Shown here piece after piece: positions 10,622 to 21,227 of a DNA stretch of 64,000 bases (position 1 is the stretch's first letter; the number at the start of each line of letters is the position of its first letter). A program made the translations under genes and the position numbers. Source of the DNA: Aureobasidium sp. EXF-3400 (Eukaryota; Ascomycota; Dothideomycetes; Dothideales; Saccotheciaceae); NCBI GenBank assembly GCA_024195585.1, contig SWBL01000062.1, positions 62,001 to 126,000 on the forward strand. Direction: 5' to 3'. The notes beneath the pieces were generated by a model, which was not told where the DNA came from, did no database searches, and saw nothing but the letters and a program-made list of their open reading frames with translations.

Positions 10622-11646
10622 TTAATAAGCGCGTTGGGTATTAGGCACGCCAGGCATGTGCTGTTGGTGCATGTGCGCTTGTTGCTGCCTCAGCTGTTGT
10701 AGATCAGCGAACCAAGGATGCTGAAGAGCTTGTGTGGCAGAAATACGAAGCTCTGGACGAAGCTGGAGCATGGCACTCAACAATTGGAGGCCGACAGGAT
10801 CAACCTGTGGAAGGATGTTGCGCAGATCCTGAGTTGCGTAGACAGGGAAGTTTGGCTTGTACTCGGGGAACTGGGAGATACCAGGCCACGAACGCTCGGA
10901 AGGAGTGCCCATGAGACGGAAAATCTTCTGCAACTGATCCTCATTGGTGGTTCCAGGGAAAAGAGGACGACCGGTGTACATCTCAGCCATGATGCAACCA
11001 GCAGACCAGATATCGATTGAGGTGTTGTAAGTGCGCGAGCCCAGCAAGACGTCAGGGGCGCGATACCAGAGTGTGACGACCTCATTACTGAATGTATTGA
11101 CGGGAATACCAAAAGCGCGTGCAAGACCAAAGTCAGCGAGTTTGAGCTGACCCTTGTTGTTAATCAGCAGGTTCTGGGGCTTGAGGTCGCGGTGGAGGAC
11201 TCTGTTGTCATGGCAAAAGGCGATACCGCGGAGCAGCTGGTGCATGAAGGACTTGATGGTGACGGGATCGAGCATGCCGCGCTCACCCCTGGAATCCATG
11301 TATTTCTTCAAGTCCTTGTCCATGAATTCAAAGACCAGCATGAGCTTGTTCTCGGTGTGGATGACATCGTGCAGACGGACGATATTTTCGTGCTTGAGTT
11401 CCTTCATAAGTGAAATCTCACGGATGGCGGTGCTGGGTGTGCCCTCTTCGGAGTCGAGGTGGATCTCCTTGAGGGCGACGAACTCGCCGGTCTGGCGGTT
11501 ACGGCCCTTGAAGACCTGCGCATTGGTAGTCAGCGACGGAGGACTTGGTCAGGATGCATGCCGAGCTGCAAGAGACGTACGGTGGCATAAGTACCCTCAC
11601 CGAGCTTCTCGAGCTGCTGGAAGGAGCTGGGGTGACGCTTGTCCAT
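10622..11646 (-). CDS. PHO85: Pho85-type cyclin-dependent kinase
   Basis: Exons 11581-11646 and 10622-11515 give 319 residues. The intron (GTACGT..GCGCAG) lies after GEGTYAT, and splicing makes a complete kinase: Gly loop GEGTYA (16-21), Lys38, PSTAIRE helix (49-55), catalytic HRDLKPQN with Asp132, DFG Asp150 and the Pho85-typical [10 protein letters not shown] instead of APE. The family phosphorylates targets in phosphate sensing, glycogen and polarity together with Pcl/Pho80 cyclins. The N-terminus [27 protein letters not shown] start matches fungal orthologues (PhoA in Aspergillus), so the ATG at 11646 is preferred to an in-frame ATG at 11808. The tail is Q-rich and ends PNTQRAY. A Pho80-type cyclin gene lies at 37533. 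Confidence 0.95.
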
Positions 11647-12618
11647 GGGTGGTATGCGCTGGCCGCCGCCTAAACTGCGTACGCTGATGGTCGAGTCGGA
11701 GCGGTTGTCGAGCGAGAGAGTACCGACGTGGGTAGGATGGAGTCTGGCGTGGGGAGGGTTGCGATTAGTGTAGCGAGGATCCCAAAGAATGGAGCTGGCC
11801 GTCGTCAACTGGCTGGCAATATCAAGAGATGACGCCGTCGACGAGCGAATGGAGGCGGGGCGGGAGGGTTGCGCCGTCTTGAAAATTCAGAGAGCAGGAG
11901 TGAGCAGGGATGACTGCCCGACTGCCTGACAAACAAATAATAATACGCTGAGGGGAGACAGTGGCATAGGAGTGCCGCCTTGATTGTTGATCGGCGCGCT
12001 GGCAGTTGCGCCTTGGCGCTCGTGCAACGGTCTAATATCTAGGTATGCTATTGCGGCCTCGTCCTTTGCTGCTATTTGTGACTTTACCAAACCTTGGACA
12101 AGAGTCTGCATGCCATTTGCAGCTCAAGTCAAAGATGATAGCTTGTTACACGGCATTTCTCAGAGAAGGCGCATCCGGTCTAGGCAAGATCGTCTGATCG
12201 GTTCCAAGTACGGAGTACCGCCCATCTCCCGCTGCCAGCACGCCAGCAACAGGTGATGGCAACGCCCCGTGCAGTCCCTTCAACTTTGTGACAGCGCTTG
12301 TATGGAAAAGTGTCACAGACCAGTGACACCTGCCAACCTCTCTTGCAGCACATCGTGTCTCGGTTGGCGTGTGTTGCGTCTAGCTTCTCTTGTTGCCGAC
12401 CAGCGAACAGACCGAGGGCTGGTCAAGATCCGGGGTAGCTGTAGTGCTTGATGTACCTATGACATGGTGGTGGTTGCTATATCCACTTTCCATCTAACAG
12501 ACCTTTCTTCCTACAACTCCTTCGTCGCGTCACCGGTCTGCCGTTCCAGTGACCTCCATATGCTGGATCTAATCTCAGTCGCCTGTCCTCGCTGACCGCC
12601 TTGTCTACTCGCTCAAGC
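11647..12618. other. intergenic, divergent promoter of CDK and WD40 genes
   Basis: A 972-bp region between two start codons. CT-rich leader sequence precedes the WD40 gene. No gene, TATA box or repeat stands out. An in-frame upstream ATG of the kinase lies at 11808 and might add 54 residues in some transcripts. Confidence 0.5.
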
Positions 12619-15600
12619 ATGCGTGACTCGCTGTCTGATCGCCTGCTCCGGCGCGAGCTACAAGACTCTGCTGGCCGTTCGAGAAAGGTGAGGTCCCTGT
12701 ATGGCGACAAGAACTGGGTTCGTGAGCTGGACATCGTGAACGAACTCGACGGCCATTCCGGCTGCGTGAATGCTCTCAGGTTCGCCCATCATCCTTCTAC
12801 TCCCATACCATACCACTTTCCGCTAACACGTCTAACACTATAGTTGGTCCAAAACAGGCCGTTTTCTTGCCAGTGGTTCAGATGATCAACACGTAAACAT
12901 ACACTCTTATCAGCCCGATGATTCGATCTCGCAATTCAAGTTGGCTACCACCATCGCCACGGGCCATCGCGCCAACATCTTCTCTGTCAAATTCATGCCT
13001 CACTCAAACGACCGTACAGTCATATCAGCCGCTGGTGACAGTGAGGTCCGTATCTTCGACCTAGAGTACTCTGGTGCCACTACAGAGGCCTCGCGCGCAT
13101 CAGCCATGGCTTCAAGCGGCTCCAGTAGGGGCATGCGTGGCAATGTACAAGATGGAGTACGCCGCTTGAGTGATGGAGATACAAACTGCAGAGTCTACCG
13201 CTCGCATGGCGACAGAGTCAAGAGGATTGTCACTGAGTCTTCCCCTCATCTATTTCTGACTTGCTCAGAAGACGGAGAAGTGCGCCAATGGGATTTACGT
13301 CAACCGTCGTCCGCCTACCCTTCTCCTTCCAGTAGGTCCACATCTGCCGTCTCTGTACCCCCTCCCCTCATCTCCTATAAGCGTTATGACTTGGATCTCA
13401 ATACCATCTCTTGTTCGCCGAGTCAACCTCATTACATCGCCCTTGGTGGTGCTCATCTACACTGTTTCCTTCATGATCGCAGAATGCTGGGTCGCGACAA
13501 GCTCGATGAACGCGCTTCTTCGCCTGCTCTCTCTGCTGCTCATTTGTCCGACTTGGATGAGGACGCTCTCGGTCAAGCTACTCGTTGTGTCCGCAAATTC
13601 GCACCACGAGGTCAGCGTGTCATGGCTGAACGGGATTCTGGGCACATCACTGCTTGTAAGATCAGTGATGCTTATCCGAATGAGATCGTAGTCAGTTGGT
13701 CTGGTGATCATGTCTACAGCTTTGATCTAGTGCGCAGTCCGGATGCCAGCGAAGCTTCCAGAGAACAGCTCTCCACAGCCCAATCAAACAGTCAAAGAGC
13801 GAGAGAAAGTAGCGAAAGGAACCAGAAGAAGAGAACAGCAAGTCAGCTCTCGCATTCTCCAGGAGCGTCGTCACGTGTACAGCCGCGTCAACGAACCGAA
13901 GAGTCTACTGCGTTGAGGGTAAGATACCACAATGGCCAAAGCGAAGATATCCCAATCGCTCGTTCCACAAGTCCTGTCTCGTCTTTGCGGGAGAGCGTGA
14001 TGACAGACAGGCAGCGGAAGGCATACCGTCTTGCAAAGACAGTGGTTGAGCTTCGCAGGACGATGTTCACCCTGAACGAGCAGACAGTCGCTCCTGCGGG
14101 TGGGGACCTTACTGGTCATCCTGCAGAATTCACTTCTGTGCGAAGCTTGGCCGCCACAATTCTGCCACAAATGCAAGAAATCACTCGCACGTGGCGCTAT
14201 CCAGTCGCCCCTGTTCAAGAGGAGGTCTTGCTGCAAAGGACATTGCGTTCCAACAGAGAGTCTGCATGGCGCTTTGTGCAGGCCTCTGGCGTTATTTCAC
14301 GAGCCCTTGGAGGCCAAGCGCATACCGCTAGTCAGGCTACTTTTGATACGCCTCTATTTACCCGGATAAATCATGCCCCAAACGAGGGTAGTACCCTTAG
14401 CGACCGCGAAAGATTTGGTTACGATTTTATCAAGGCCATCTTTCTGTGGCTTGATAGTGGATTGGGGGCTTTGATTGACGGCTTCACCAGATCTTCAGAC
14501 GTCGCTCGATATGCATCTCGCTTGCCGGTACCGAAAGATGCCAGTGCCGATGCATTCGACGAATGTATTGTGCCCTATCTTCTGGCTCACTCATCCAATT
14601 CCCCAGTCTGCAACGTTGATGCTTCGAGATTTGAGGTGGACGAGAATCGGATCATTTACGAGACCGAAACCGATGCAGTCAGAGCATTCGTCGAAGCTGT
14701 CAAGACACCTTTTGCAGATCTATCATCAGATGACCCTATGGAAGGCACGACGCAGTCCACACAGAGACGGAGTGATGCATTACTGTTCTGGGGCTTTAAG
14801 GTCGCTCGTGGTGTACTGATGAACGCTGGCGAGGGTGTCAATTTTGCTTTCGTAGACAGAGCATTCGGCGGACTTGGCACAGAAAACAATGCAGCAGCTC
14901 GAGAAGATGCGCGACTACGAGAGAGACAACGTCAGATTGACACTACAGGGGATGATCCTACGGCGCAGTCGATGGAAATTGTGGAAGCTTCGCCGGAGCA
15001 ACCACCAGAGGAGGAAGAAGATGACATTCCGATGGGCGACATGACAGCAGCCTTGGGAGAAAGTAACGACGAGGATGAGGACGAAGAAGATAACGACATT
15101 AGTGGTGAGAGCTTCACCTTTTCGCTTACGGGACATGAAGAGCAAGACGACGGTATTGACGATGAAGACGAAAACGCTGATGCAAGTCAAGACGAAACCG
15201 ACCCCGAAGACGATAGTGATGAAGAGGAAGAGGAAGACGAATTTCCCCGTCTGATGTATCGCAGCGCACTCGGAAGACGACGTAAGCGAGGTGAAGTTGA
15301 AAGGGAAGTGTACTGTTCGCCTCATACTAGGATTTATCGAGGCCACTGCAACGTCAAAACAGTCAAAGATGTCAATTTCTTTGGTCTGGATGACGAGTAT
15401 GTCGTGTCTGGCTCAGATGATGGCAACTTCTTCGTCTGGGACCGAAAAACAGGGCGACTGGTCAACATCCTCGAGGGCGACGGAGAAGTGGTCAACGTGC
15501 TACAAGGCCACCCGTACGAGCCTATGTTGGCTGTTAGCGGTATCGACCACACAATCAAGGTTTTCTCGCCAGACTCAAGGGCGCGAGAAGCTGCTAGACT

Positions 15601-16048
15601 TGGGCGTGGCGTGGAGGCAGTGGACAGCTCAACATTCTCGTCCATTTCCTGGATGAGACGAAGAAGACAGAACAGACAGGCCGGGGCCACTTCAGAACCT
15701 GCTGTAGACGCAGGCGCCGAGGAGAGGAACGCAGCAGATGATGAGAATTATGTCGCGCCTGGCGGACTGGCGAGCAGGAAGCGCATGCACCTGGAATACC
15801 AGATCACGTCGCAGAATGATGTGGAACGACAAGGAGGGAACCAGGAAACTTTCATCACGGTAAGCAAAAGTGGTTAAAGCTGCCAGACAACGTGTGCTGA
15901 CATGCGGTGGCAGAGAAGCATGCTAGCCTCCTTGGCTCAACACCTCAGAAGGCAAAGGGCTGAAGGAGGGGGTGAGGGGGAGGATGGCGAAGGAGGAGCA
16001 ATCCCTGGTGGCAGAGTTGTTATTGGAGACGACTGTGTTGTCCAATAA
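12619..16048 (+). CDS. DCAF6/8-like WD40 protein (CUL4-DDB1 substrate receptor type)
   Basis: Proposed exons are 12619-12779, 12844-15859 and 15914-16048, giving 1,103 residues. Exon 1 carries LLRRELQDS and LDGHSGCVNAL; splicing with the unusual donor GTTCGC joins it to SWSKTGRFLASGSDD. Next comes GHRANIFSVKFMP, as in animal DCAF6, and the DDB1-contact motif WDLR (WDxR) in EVRQWDLRQ. A long variable middle and an acidic segment (about residues 730-790) precede the C-terminal propeller half, YRGHCNVKTVKDV, VVSGSDDGNFFVWDR and AVSGIDHTIKVF. The unspliced frame stops at 15877, but GTAAGC at 15860 and GGCAG at 15913, with a CTGAC branch site, add 45 codons ending RVVIGDDCVVQ. The role as a ubiquitin ligase receptor is inferred from family. 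Confidence 0.88.
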
Positions 16049-16173
16049 GTGGCCGAGTCCTAGAGATTCCCAGATGACTATAGCAATACAATACACCAGG
16101 GGGTCATGTCATGGTGAAGTAGGCGAGACTAAAAGGGGTTGTGGTGAAAGTATCTACTTTTCGATATCTCTTG

Positions 16174-16554
16174 CTACTTTGCCTTTGCTTTCTGGGCCTT
16201 GAGAGCCTTTTGACGGTTGCTTTTGATCATGATGAGGGACAGGAAAGAGCCAACAACAGCACCTCCGACCAAGATGAGAATAACAGGGAGACGGATTGCC
16301 CAGACACGAGGAGGGAAGAGCGACTGAGAGGGGTGCGACGAATCGACGAATGGCTGTACGAAGAAGGCGTTAGGAGCTGGGAGAAGGTGGAAGCTGGAGA
16401 CGAGAGGCGATGTACCATAAGCAGTGTCCAGATGGTGTAGTAGAGAAAGACGGTGGTGGCTACAATGAGCATGCTTGCGCCGACGAGAGGACCGAGCTGT
16501 GTGAAGCTTGTTAGAGAAACCATCTTAGAACATGATACTCTAGGTACATACCAT
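16174..16554 (-). CDS. DPM2: dolichol-phosphate mannose synthase regulatory subunit DPM2
   Basis: Three coding exons, 16552-16554, 16416-16496 and 16174-16353, give an 87-residue protein. The first coding exon is only the ATG itself, followed directly by GTATGT. The second begins LGPLVGASMLIVATTVFLYYTIWTLLM and the third begins PFVDSSHPSQSLFPPRVWA, which is the DPM2 signature. Two membrane helices are evident (residues 5-28 and about 49-72), and the C-terminus is lysine-rich. DPM2 stabilises and regulates the DPM synthase and GPI-GlcNAc transferase in the ER membrane. The length equals the family norm. Its stop is 126 bp from the end of the convergent WD40 gene, and its start is 246 bp from CWC22, which is divergent. 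Confidence 0.93.
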
Positions 16555-16800
16555 TGTGATGTATGATAGATGAGCGATTCTTGATGTCGAGTCAAAAACT
16601 GAAGGAGCACAAGGTGTATTGTTGTTCAGAACGATAATAATAGGACTCCCATAACGTTGGAGACAGTTGGTCCGGGGTCAGCTCGGAGGTGCCAAGACAC
16701 ATGTCGTCGGCGTTAGGCAGCTGCTGCCACTGCAAGATGCAACTGCCTGCCCACTTTCTCGGGCTTGATCCTCTTCCTCTACTCCATACCCAAACTCGAC

Positions 16801-19602
16801 ATGGCGACGGCTATGCAGTCGGCAGTGCGTCTGCCTTCACCTGAGGCCGCCGACGGCCAGTCGCATGCTTCTGGTCGCAAACGTTCGCCGTCATCGCGTT
16901 CTCCTTCACCTGAAAGACGCCCTCCGACTCTGCGCACACGCTCTGTCGACCCCGATGCGAACCATGCCCCTTCGCCACCACGCCATCGCTCACGCTCGCG
17001 CTCGCGCTCACCGCTACCCCATCGCAGTGGCCCTCTGCCTCGTGATGTCGACCGTCAGAGGGCACTCGAGCGCCAAAGACAGGCTGAAACGCGCCGTCGC
17101 GAAGAAGTCCAAGAGGACAAGCCTTTATCAGCCGCTGAGAAGCAGGCTGCTGCGAAGGCGGAATATGAGCGCCTGCTCACCATGCGCTCGGGAGGAACAT
17201 ACGTACCGCCAGCCAGGTTGCGCGCTCTCCAGGCTGAAATCGGAAATGATCCATCTTCCAAGGAATTCCAGCGCATGGCTTGGGAAGCCCTGAAAAAGTC
17301 TATCAACGGTCTGATCAACAAGGTCAACGTTTCAAACATCAAATACATTGTCCCCGAGTTGTTCGGCGAGAATCTGATCCGTGGCCGTGGCCTTTTCTGT
17401 CGAAGCATCATGAAGGCTCAAGCTGCCAGTTTGCCATTCACCCCGATCTATGCCGCCATGGTCGCCATCGTCAACACAAAACTTCCTCAAGTTGGCGAGT
17501 TGCTGGTCAACCGCCTGATCGTGCAGTTCCGCAAGGCCTTCAAGCGCAACGACAAAGCTGTTTGCTTAAGCAGCACAACTTTCCTGGCTCATCTAATCAA
17601 CCAGCAGGTCGCTCACGAGATGCTTGCAGCCCAGATTTTGTTGCTCCTGCTGAACAAGCCTACCGACGACAGCGTTGAGATCGCAGTGGGTCTGATGAGA
17701 GAGGTTGGCCAGCACATCGAGGAGTTCAATTCACAGATCGCCATGGCTGTCTACGACCAATTCCGCAGTATCTTGCACGAAGCCGACATCGACAAGCGAA
17801 CACAGTACATGGTCGAAGTCCTATTCCAAGTCAGAAAGGATCGTTATAAGGACAATCCATCGGTCAAGGAAGAGCTGGATCTTGTAGAAGAGGAAGATCA
17901 GATTACCCACAATACCGGATTGGACGATCAAATTGAGGTCCAAGATGGCCTCAACGTCTTTAAGTTTGATCCGGATTGGGAAGCGAACGAAGAGGCTTAC
18001 AAAAAGCTCAGGGCTGAAATTCTCGGCGAGGCTGACGAAAGTGATGAAGATGACGAGGACGATTCAGACGTCAGCAGCAGTGAGGACGAAGAAGATGAAG
18101 CGGATAAACAGGTCGAGATCAAGGACCAGTCCAACACCGACCTGGTCAACTTGCGCCGTACAATCTACCTCACCATTATGTCTTCTGGTGGCTTCGAGGA
18201 ATGTACTCACAAGCTGCTGCGTATCAATTTGCCACCCGGATTGGAGCACGAACTACCTTCGATGATTGTCGAGTGTTGCTCTCAGGAACGCACATACAAC
18301 AAATTCTTTGGCATGATTGGTGAGCGTCTCTGCAAAATCAACCGCATGTGGAATGAGCTCTTCGAAGCCTCTTTTGTCAAGTATTACGACACGATCCACC
18401 GTTTGGAAACAAATCGTCTTCGCATTGTTGCCCAATTCTTCGGTTACCTCCTTTCTCGAGATGCTATCGGCTGGCATGTCATTAGTGCTATTCATTTGAA
18501 TGAAGACGAGACCACATCATCTTCGCGCATCTTCATCAAGATCTTGATCGAGGAGCTGGCTTCAGATGTTGGAATGAAGAAGTTGTCGGAGAGGATGAAG
18601 GACGATGCCCTGCAGCCTGCACTGGCTGGAATATTCCCCACCGACAACCCTCGTAACACTCGTTTCAGCATCAACTTCTTTACTGCCATTGGTATGGGTG
18701 TGTTGACCGAGGGTATGAGAGAGTACCTCAAGAACATGCCTAAGCCAACACTACCTGCTTTACCTGTCAGAGCTGCTAGTCGAAGTAACAGTGTCTCCAG
18801 TTACTCGAGCTACTCAAGTTACTCAAGCCGTTCTCACTCTCCATCCCGCACAAGGGGCCGAGCACGCAGCTACTCACGTTCAGCAACACCTCCAAGACGC
18901 TCAGTCCGGGACAGATCCTATTCGTACTCAAGGTCGCCGTCTCGATCGAGGTCTCCACGCCCAAGACGCCGATCTCCCTCTGCTTCTGTTTCGCGTTCGA
19001 GAACTCCTGAGCGCAGAAGAAGATACACATCCTCCATCTCCCGCTCCCGCTCTCGTTCTCCACCTTCAAGACGTGGCAAGGCTCGTCAAGATTCTCGTTC
19101 GCCATCATATTCTCGCTCGCGCTCGCCTCCTACCAGAGGAGCTGCGAGAAAACGAAGCTACTCCGCCTCCCGCTCACCTCCTCCCCATAAGGTTCCGGCA
19201 CGAGACAGAAGCTATACCCGCTCGCCAACACCACCTCGTACACGTCAGGACAGCTATTCTCGATCGCCTGCCCGCTCTATCTCTCGTTCGCGTTCTCCAC
19301 CTAGAAGAGCAGGCGCAGGACGTAGACGTTCTCCGTCTAGATCTCCCTCGCGTTCTCCTCCGAGACGAACAAGATCTCCGGTCAGAAACCAACGTCGTGT
19401 GCGTCGCAACACGTCATCACCAGAAACATCACGATCTAGATCGCCCCCTCGTCGTGCACGACGAGCTAGCAATGCTTCTGCTCGCGGCCCTAAGCCCCCA
19501 GCTCCGAGTGCCGAGATGGACCTTAGCGATATCCATCCCAGCCGTAGGGGTCTACTCGGCGCAGGCGGAAGGGCAAGGCCCACTGCTGGCGATTTCATCT
19601 AA
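16801..19602 (+). CDS. CWC22: pre-mRNA-splicing factor Cwc22
   Basis: An uninterrupted gene of 933 residues starting at the ATG at 16801 (MATAMQSAVRL). The N-terminus is Ser/Arg/Pro-rich. An MIF4G domain covers about residues 172-355 (GRGLFCRSIMKAQAAS, VGELLVNRLIVQFRKAF), followed by an acidic stretch (about 408-440) and an MA3 domain at about 450-570 (LRRTIYLTIMSSGGFEECTHK). From about residue 660 the protein is an RS domain with dozens of RS/SR dipeptides. Cwc22 binds eIF4A3 and places it on spliceosomes for exon-junction complex loading; it is also needed for the Prp2 step. The long RS tail is longer than in yeast and closer to animal CWC22. The stop is TAA at 19600-19602. Confidence 0.96.
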   Translation: MATAMQSAVRLPSPEAADGQSHASGRKRSPSSRSPSPERRPPTLRTRSVDPDANHAPSPPRHRSRSRSRSPLPHRSGPLPRDVDRQRALERQRQAETRRREEVQEDKPLSAAEKQAAAKAEYERLLTMRSGGTYVPPARLRALQAEIGNDPSSKEFQRMAWEALKKSINGLINKVNVSNIKYIVPELFGENLIRGRGLFCRSIMKAQAASLPFTPIYAAMVAIVNTKLPQVGELLVNRLIVQFRKAFKRNDKAVCLSSTTFLAHLINQQVAHEMLAAQILLLLLNKPTDDSVEIAVGLMREVGQHIEEFNSQIAMAVYDQFRSILHEADIDKRTQYMVEVLFQVRKDRYKDNPSVKEELDLVEEEDQITHNTGLDDQIEVQDGLNVFKFDPDWEANEEAYKKLRAEILGEADESDEDDEDDSDVSSSEDEEDEADKQVEIKDQSNTDLVNLRRTIYLTIMSSGGFEECTHKLLRINLPPGLEHELPSMIVECCSQERTYNKFFGMIGERLCKINRMWNELFEASFVKYYDTIHRLETNRLRIVAQFFGYLLSRDAIGWHVISAIHLNEDETTSSSRIFIKILIEELASDVGMKKLSERMKDDALQPALAGIFPTDNPRNTRFSINFFTAIGMGVLTEGMREYLKNMPKPTLPALPVRAASRSNSVSSYSSYSSYSSRSHSPSRTRGRARSYSRSATPPRRSVRDRSYSYSRSPSRSRSPRPRRRSPSASVSRSRTPERRRRYTSSISRSRSRSPPSRRGKARQDSRSPSYSRSRSPPTRGAARKRSYSASRSPPPHKVPARDRSYTRSPTPPRTRQDSYSRSPARSISRSRSPPRRAGAGRRRSPSRSPSRSPPRRTRSPVRNQRRVRRNTSSPETSRSRSPPRRARRASNASARGPKPPAPSAEMDLSDIHPSRRGLLGAGGRARPTAGDFI

Positions 19603-21227
19603 GTAAATAGCAATACCCCCTCCAAAAAGTAGCTCTTTTAGTCACGATCACCAATTATACCATCAGTAAGAGGGATGATTTTCTCCCCCGCGACAACAGT
19701 TCAATAAACACAAAAACAAGTGCAACACAGCCGATTGATGGAGAAAAGTTGGACGGAAGATTGCCAAATCTTGAATGATTTTCATTGCTTTGGCGCCTAT
19801 GCGGGTGGGAGTCTGTTGAAGCAAGCGCATTCATGCAGTCTGTGAGCTTTTCCTTGTGTGACTATCTCACGCCTGTCGTCGTGCATCGAGAAGCAGGCGC
19901 GAAGGAAAGCTCAGGACGCTGTTACCAGTCCGGACTCGTCAACTACTTCTCTTCGTAGCACGCGAAATACAAGTCTTCGTCTTCTGTTTTGTATATTCTA
20001 TCTACTTTCATGTTGCACTCGGGACACGCCAGATCATGAGACCGAGTTGCCTCAATCTCGGTGGCTCTATCCGATCACTGAAGGTGGGGATGATTGGAAA
20101 ATCAGGCATGCAATGCAGAAGGGCAAGATGTGCTTAACCGGGAAGATCGCAGCATAACAAACCCACCATCGGACAATTTTCTTGGTCTTCGAGGTTTTGC
20201 ATTGTGTTTGGTCTTGCGGCTCCCCAATCCTGCTGCTGTTATTGCGCTGGGCGGCTGCCGATATGCAAGGATGCCCTCGCTCGCCATAATGATCTTCGAG
20301 GTTTCATGCGGCAAGGATCGAACAAGCGAAATAGATTTACTGTGCTTGTTGACATGATCGGGTATTCCGGGTCGAGGTGAGCTTTGAGCTTTGAGCATCA
20401 ACCTTCAATTCGTATTCTCGACCCACCCCTTTCGAAGATCTACTTGACTGCGGACCCGCTGGGTCTCCTTTGTCAAAGCCAGCCGTTGTCGACCGAGGCA
20501 AACGACAAGGCTGAACCTGACTCGACTTTGTTTTCGGAGTAGAAGAACGACAAAGCTGGCGATTTGAGTTTAGGGATCATCGAGGAGAAGGTTTTGGTTC
20601 CTGCAGCAGAAGGCCTCCGCTTGACGGGACTTGGCGTTTCAGAGTTGCGCTTTCCACTTCAGCCCCTTGTCATCAAAGGACTTCATCTATTCCCTACATA
20701 CGAACACGCCCGGCGCAGCCCTCTTTTCTCCACAACATGACTTGGAAAGTAACCGAAGCGCGGTGACTTGCGTGCTCTGATCCACGTTTGGGCTCTGTGC
20801 CTTAGCGCCGCGCCACATGGTTGTCTGCCTTCTGAAACACGGCAGGCACTATACCATATTGATGGACTCCACTACACTAAGGCAGGGGCTCCGCTAGAAC
20901 GTCCACGCTCACGACTCGGTCATGGTCCGAACATCGTATTCACGGTTCAAAGTAAGTGGCCCACACCAAGTATATAAGAATCATGTCTCCCAAACACTCT
21001 TCGCCTTCTTCCCTCCTCAAGCTATCGCCTTCGACGTTCTTTGCAGTGCAAACTTTTGGTCTCGTACCACCCACACTCTTTCTTCACCGTATCATTCTGC
21101 ATTGACTGCAGCTGGGATACTTTCATTCTTTACACTTGACACTTCAAACCCATCCACACTTTTGCAACTTCGCAACCAAAAAAGGATCTAGCAATCTCTT
21201 CGAGAAAAACTTATCAAAACAATCAAA
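19603..21227. other. intergenic, 1.6 kb, AA9 promoter
   Basis: A long non-coding stretch between CWC22 and the LPMO gene. It contains a TATATAA at 20971-20977 and a CT-rich leader near 21000-21230 (CTTCTTCCCTCC near 21006). No convincing gene or repeat is seen. The length fits a regulated promoter of a secreted-enzyme gene. Confidence 0.5.
20971..20977 (+). promoter_or_regulatory. TATA box of the AA9 gene
   Basis: TATATAA lies 251 bp upstream of the LPMO start codon, and CT-rich sequence follows it. Strong TATA boxes are expected for inducible secreted-enzyme genes. Assignment is by position only. Confidence 0.5.

Noticed and set aside
11647..11808. N-terminal extension of the Pho85-type kinase from the ATG at 11808
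   Set aside because: Orthologues start at the Met preceding the [13 protein letters not shown] segment; the extension has no conserved content, though it stays possible for some transcripts.
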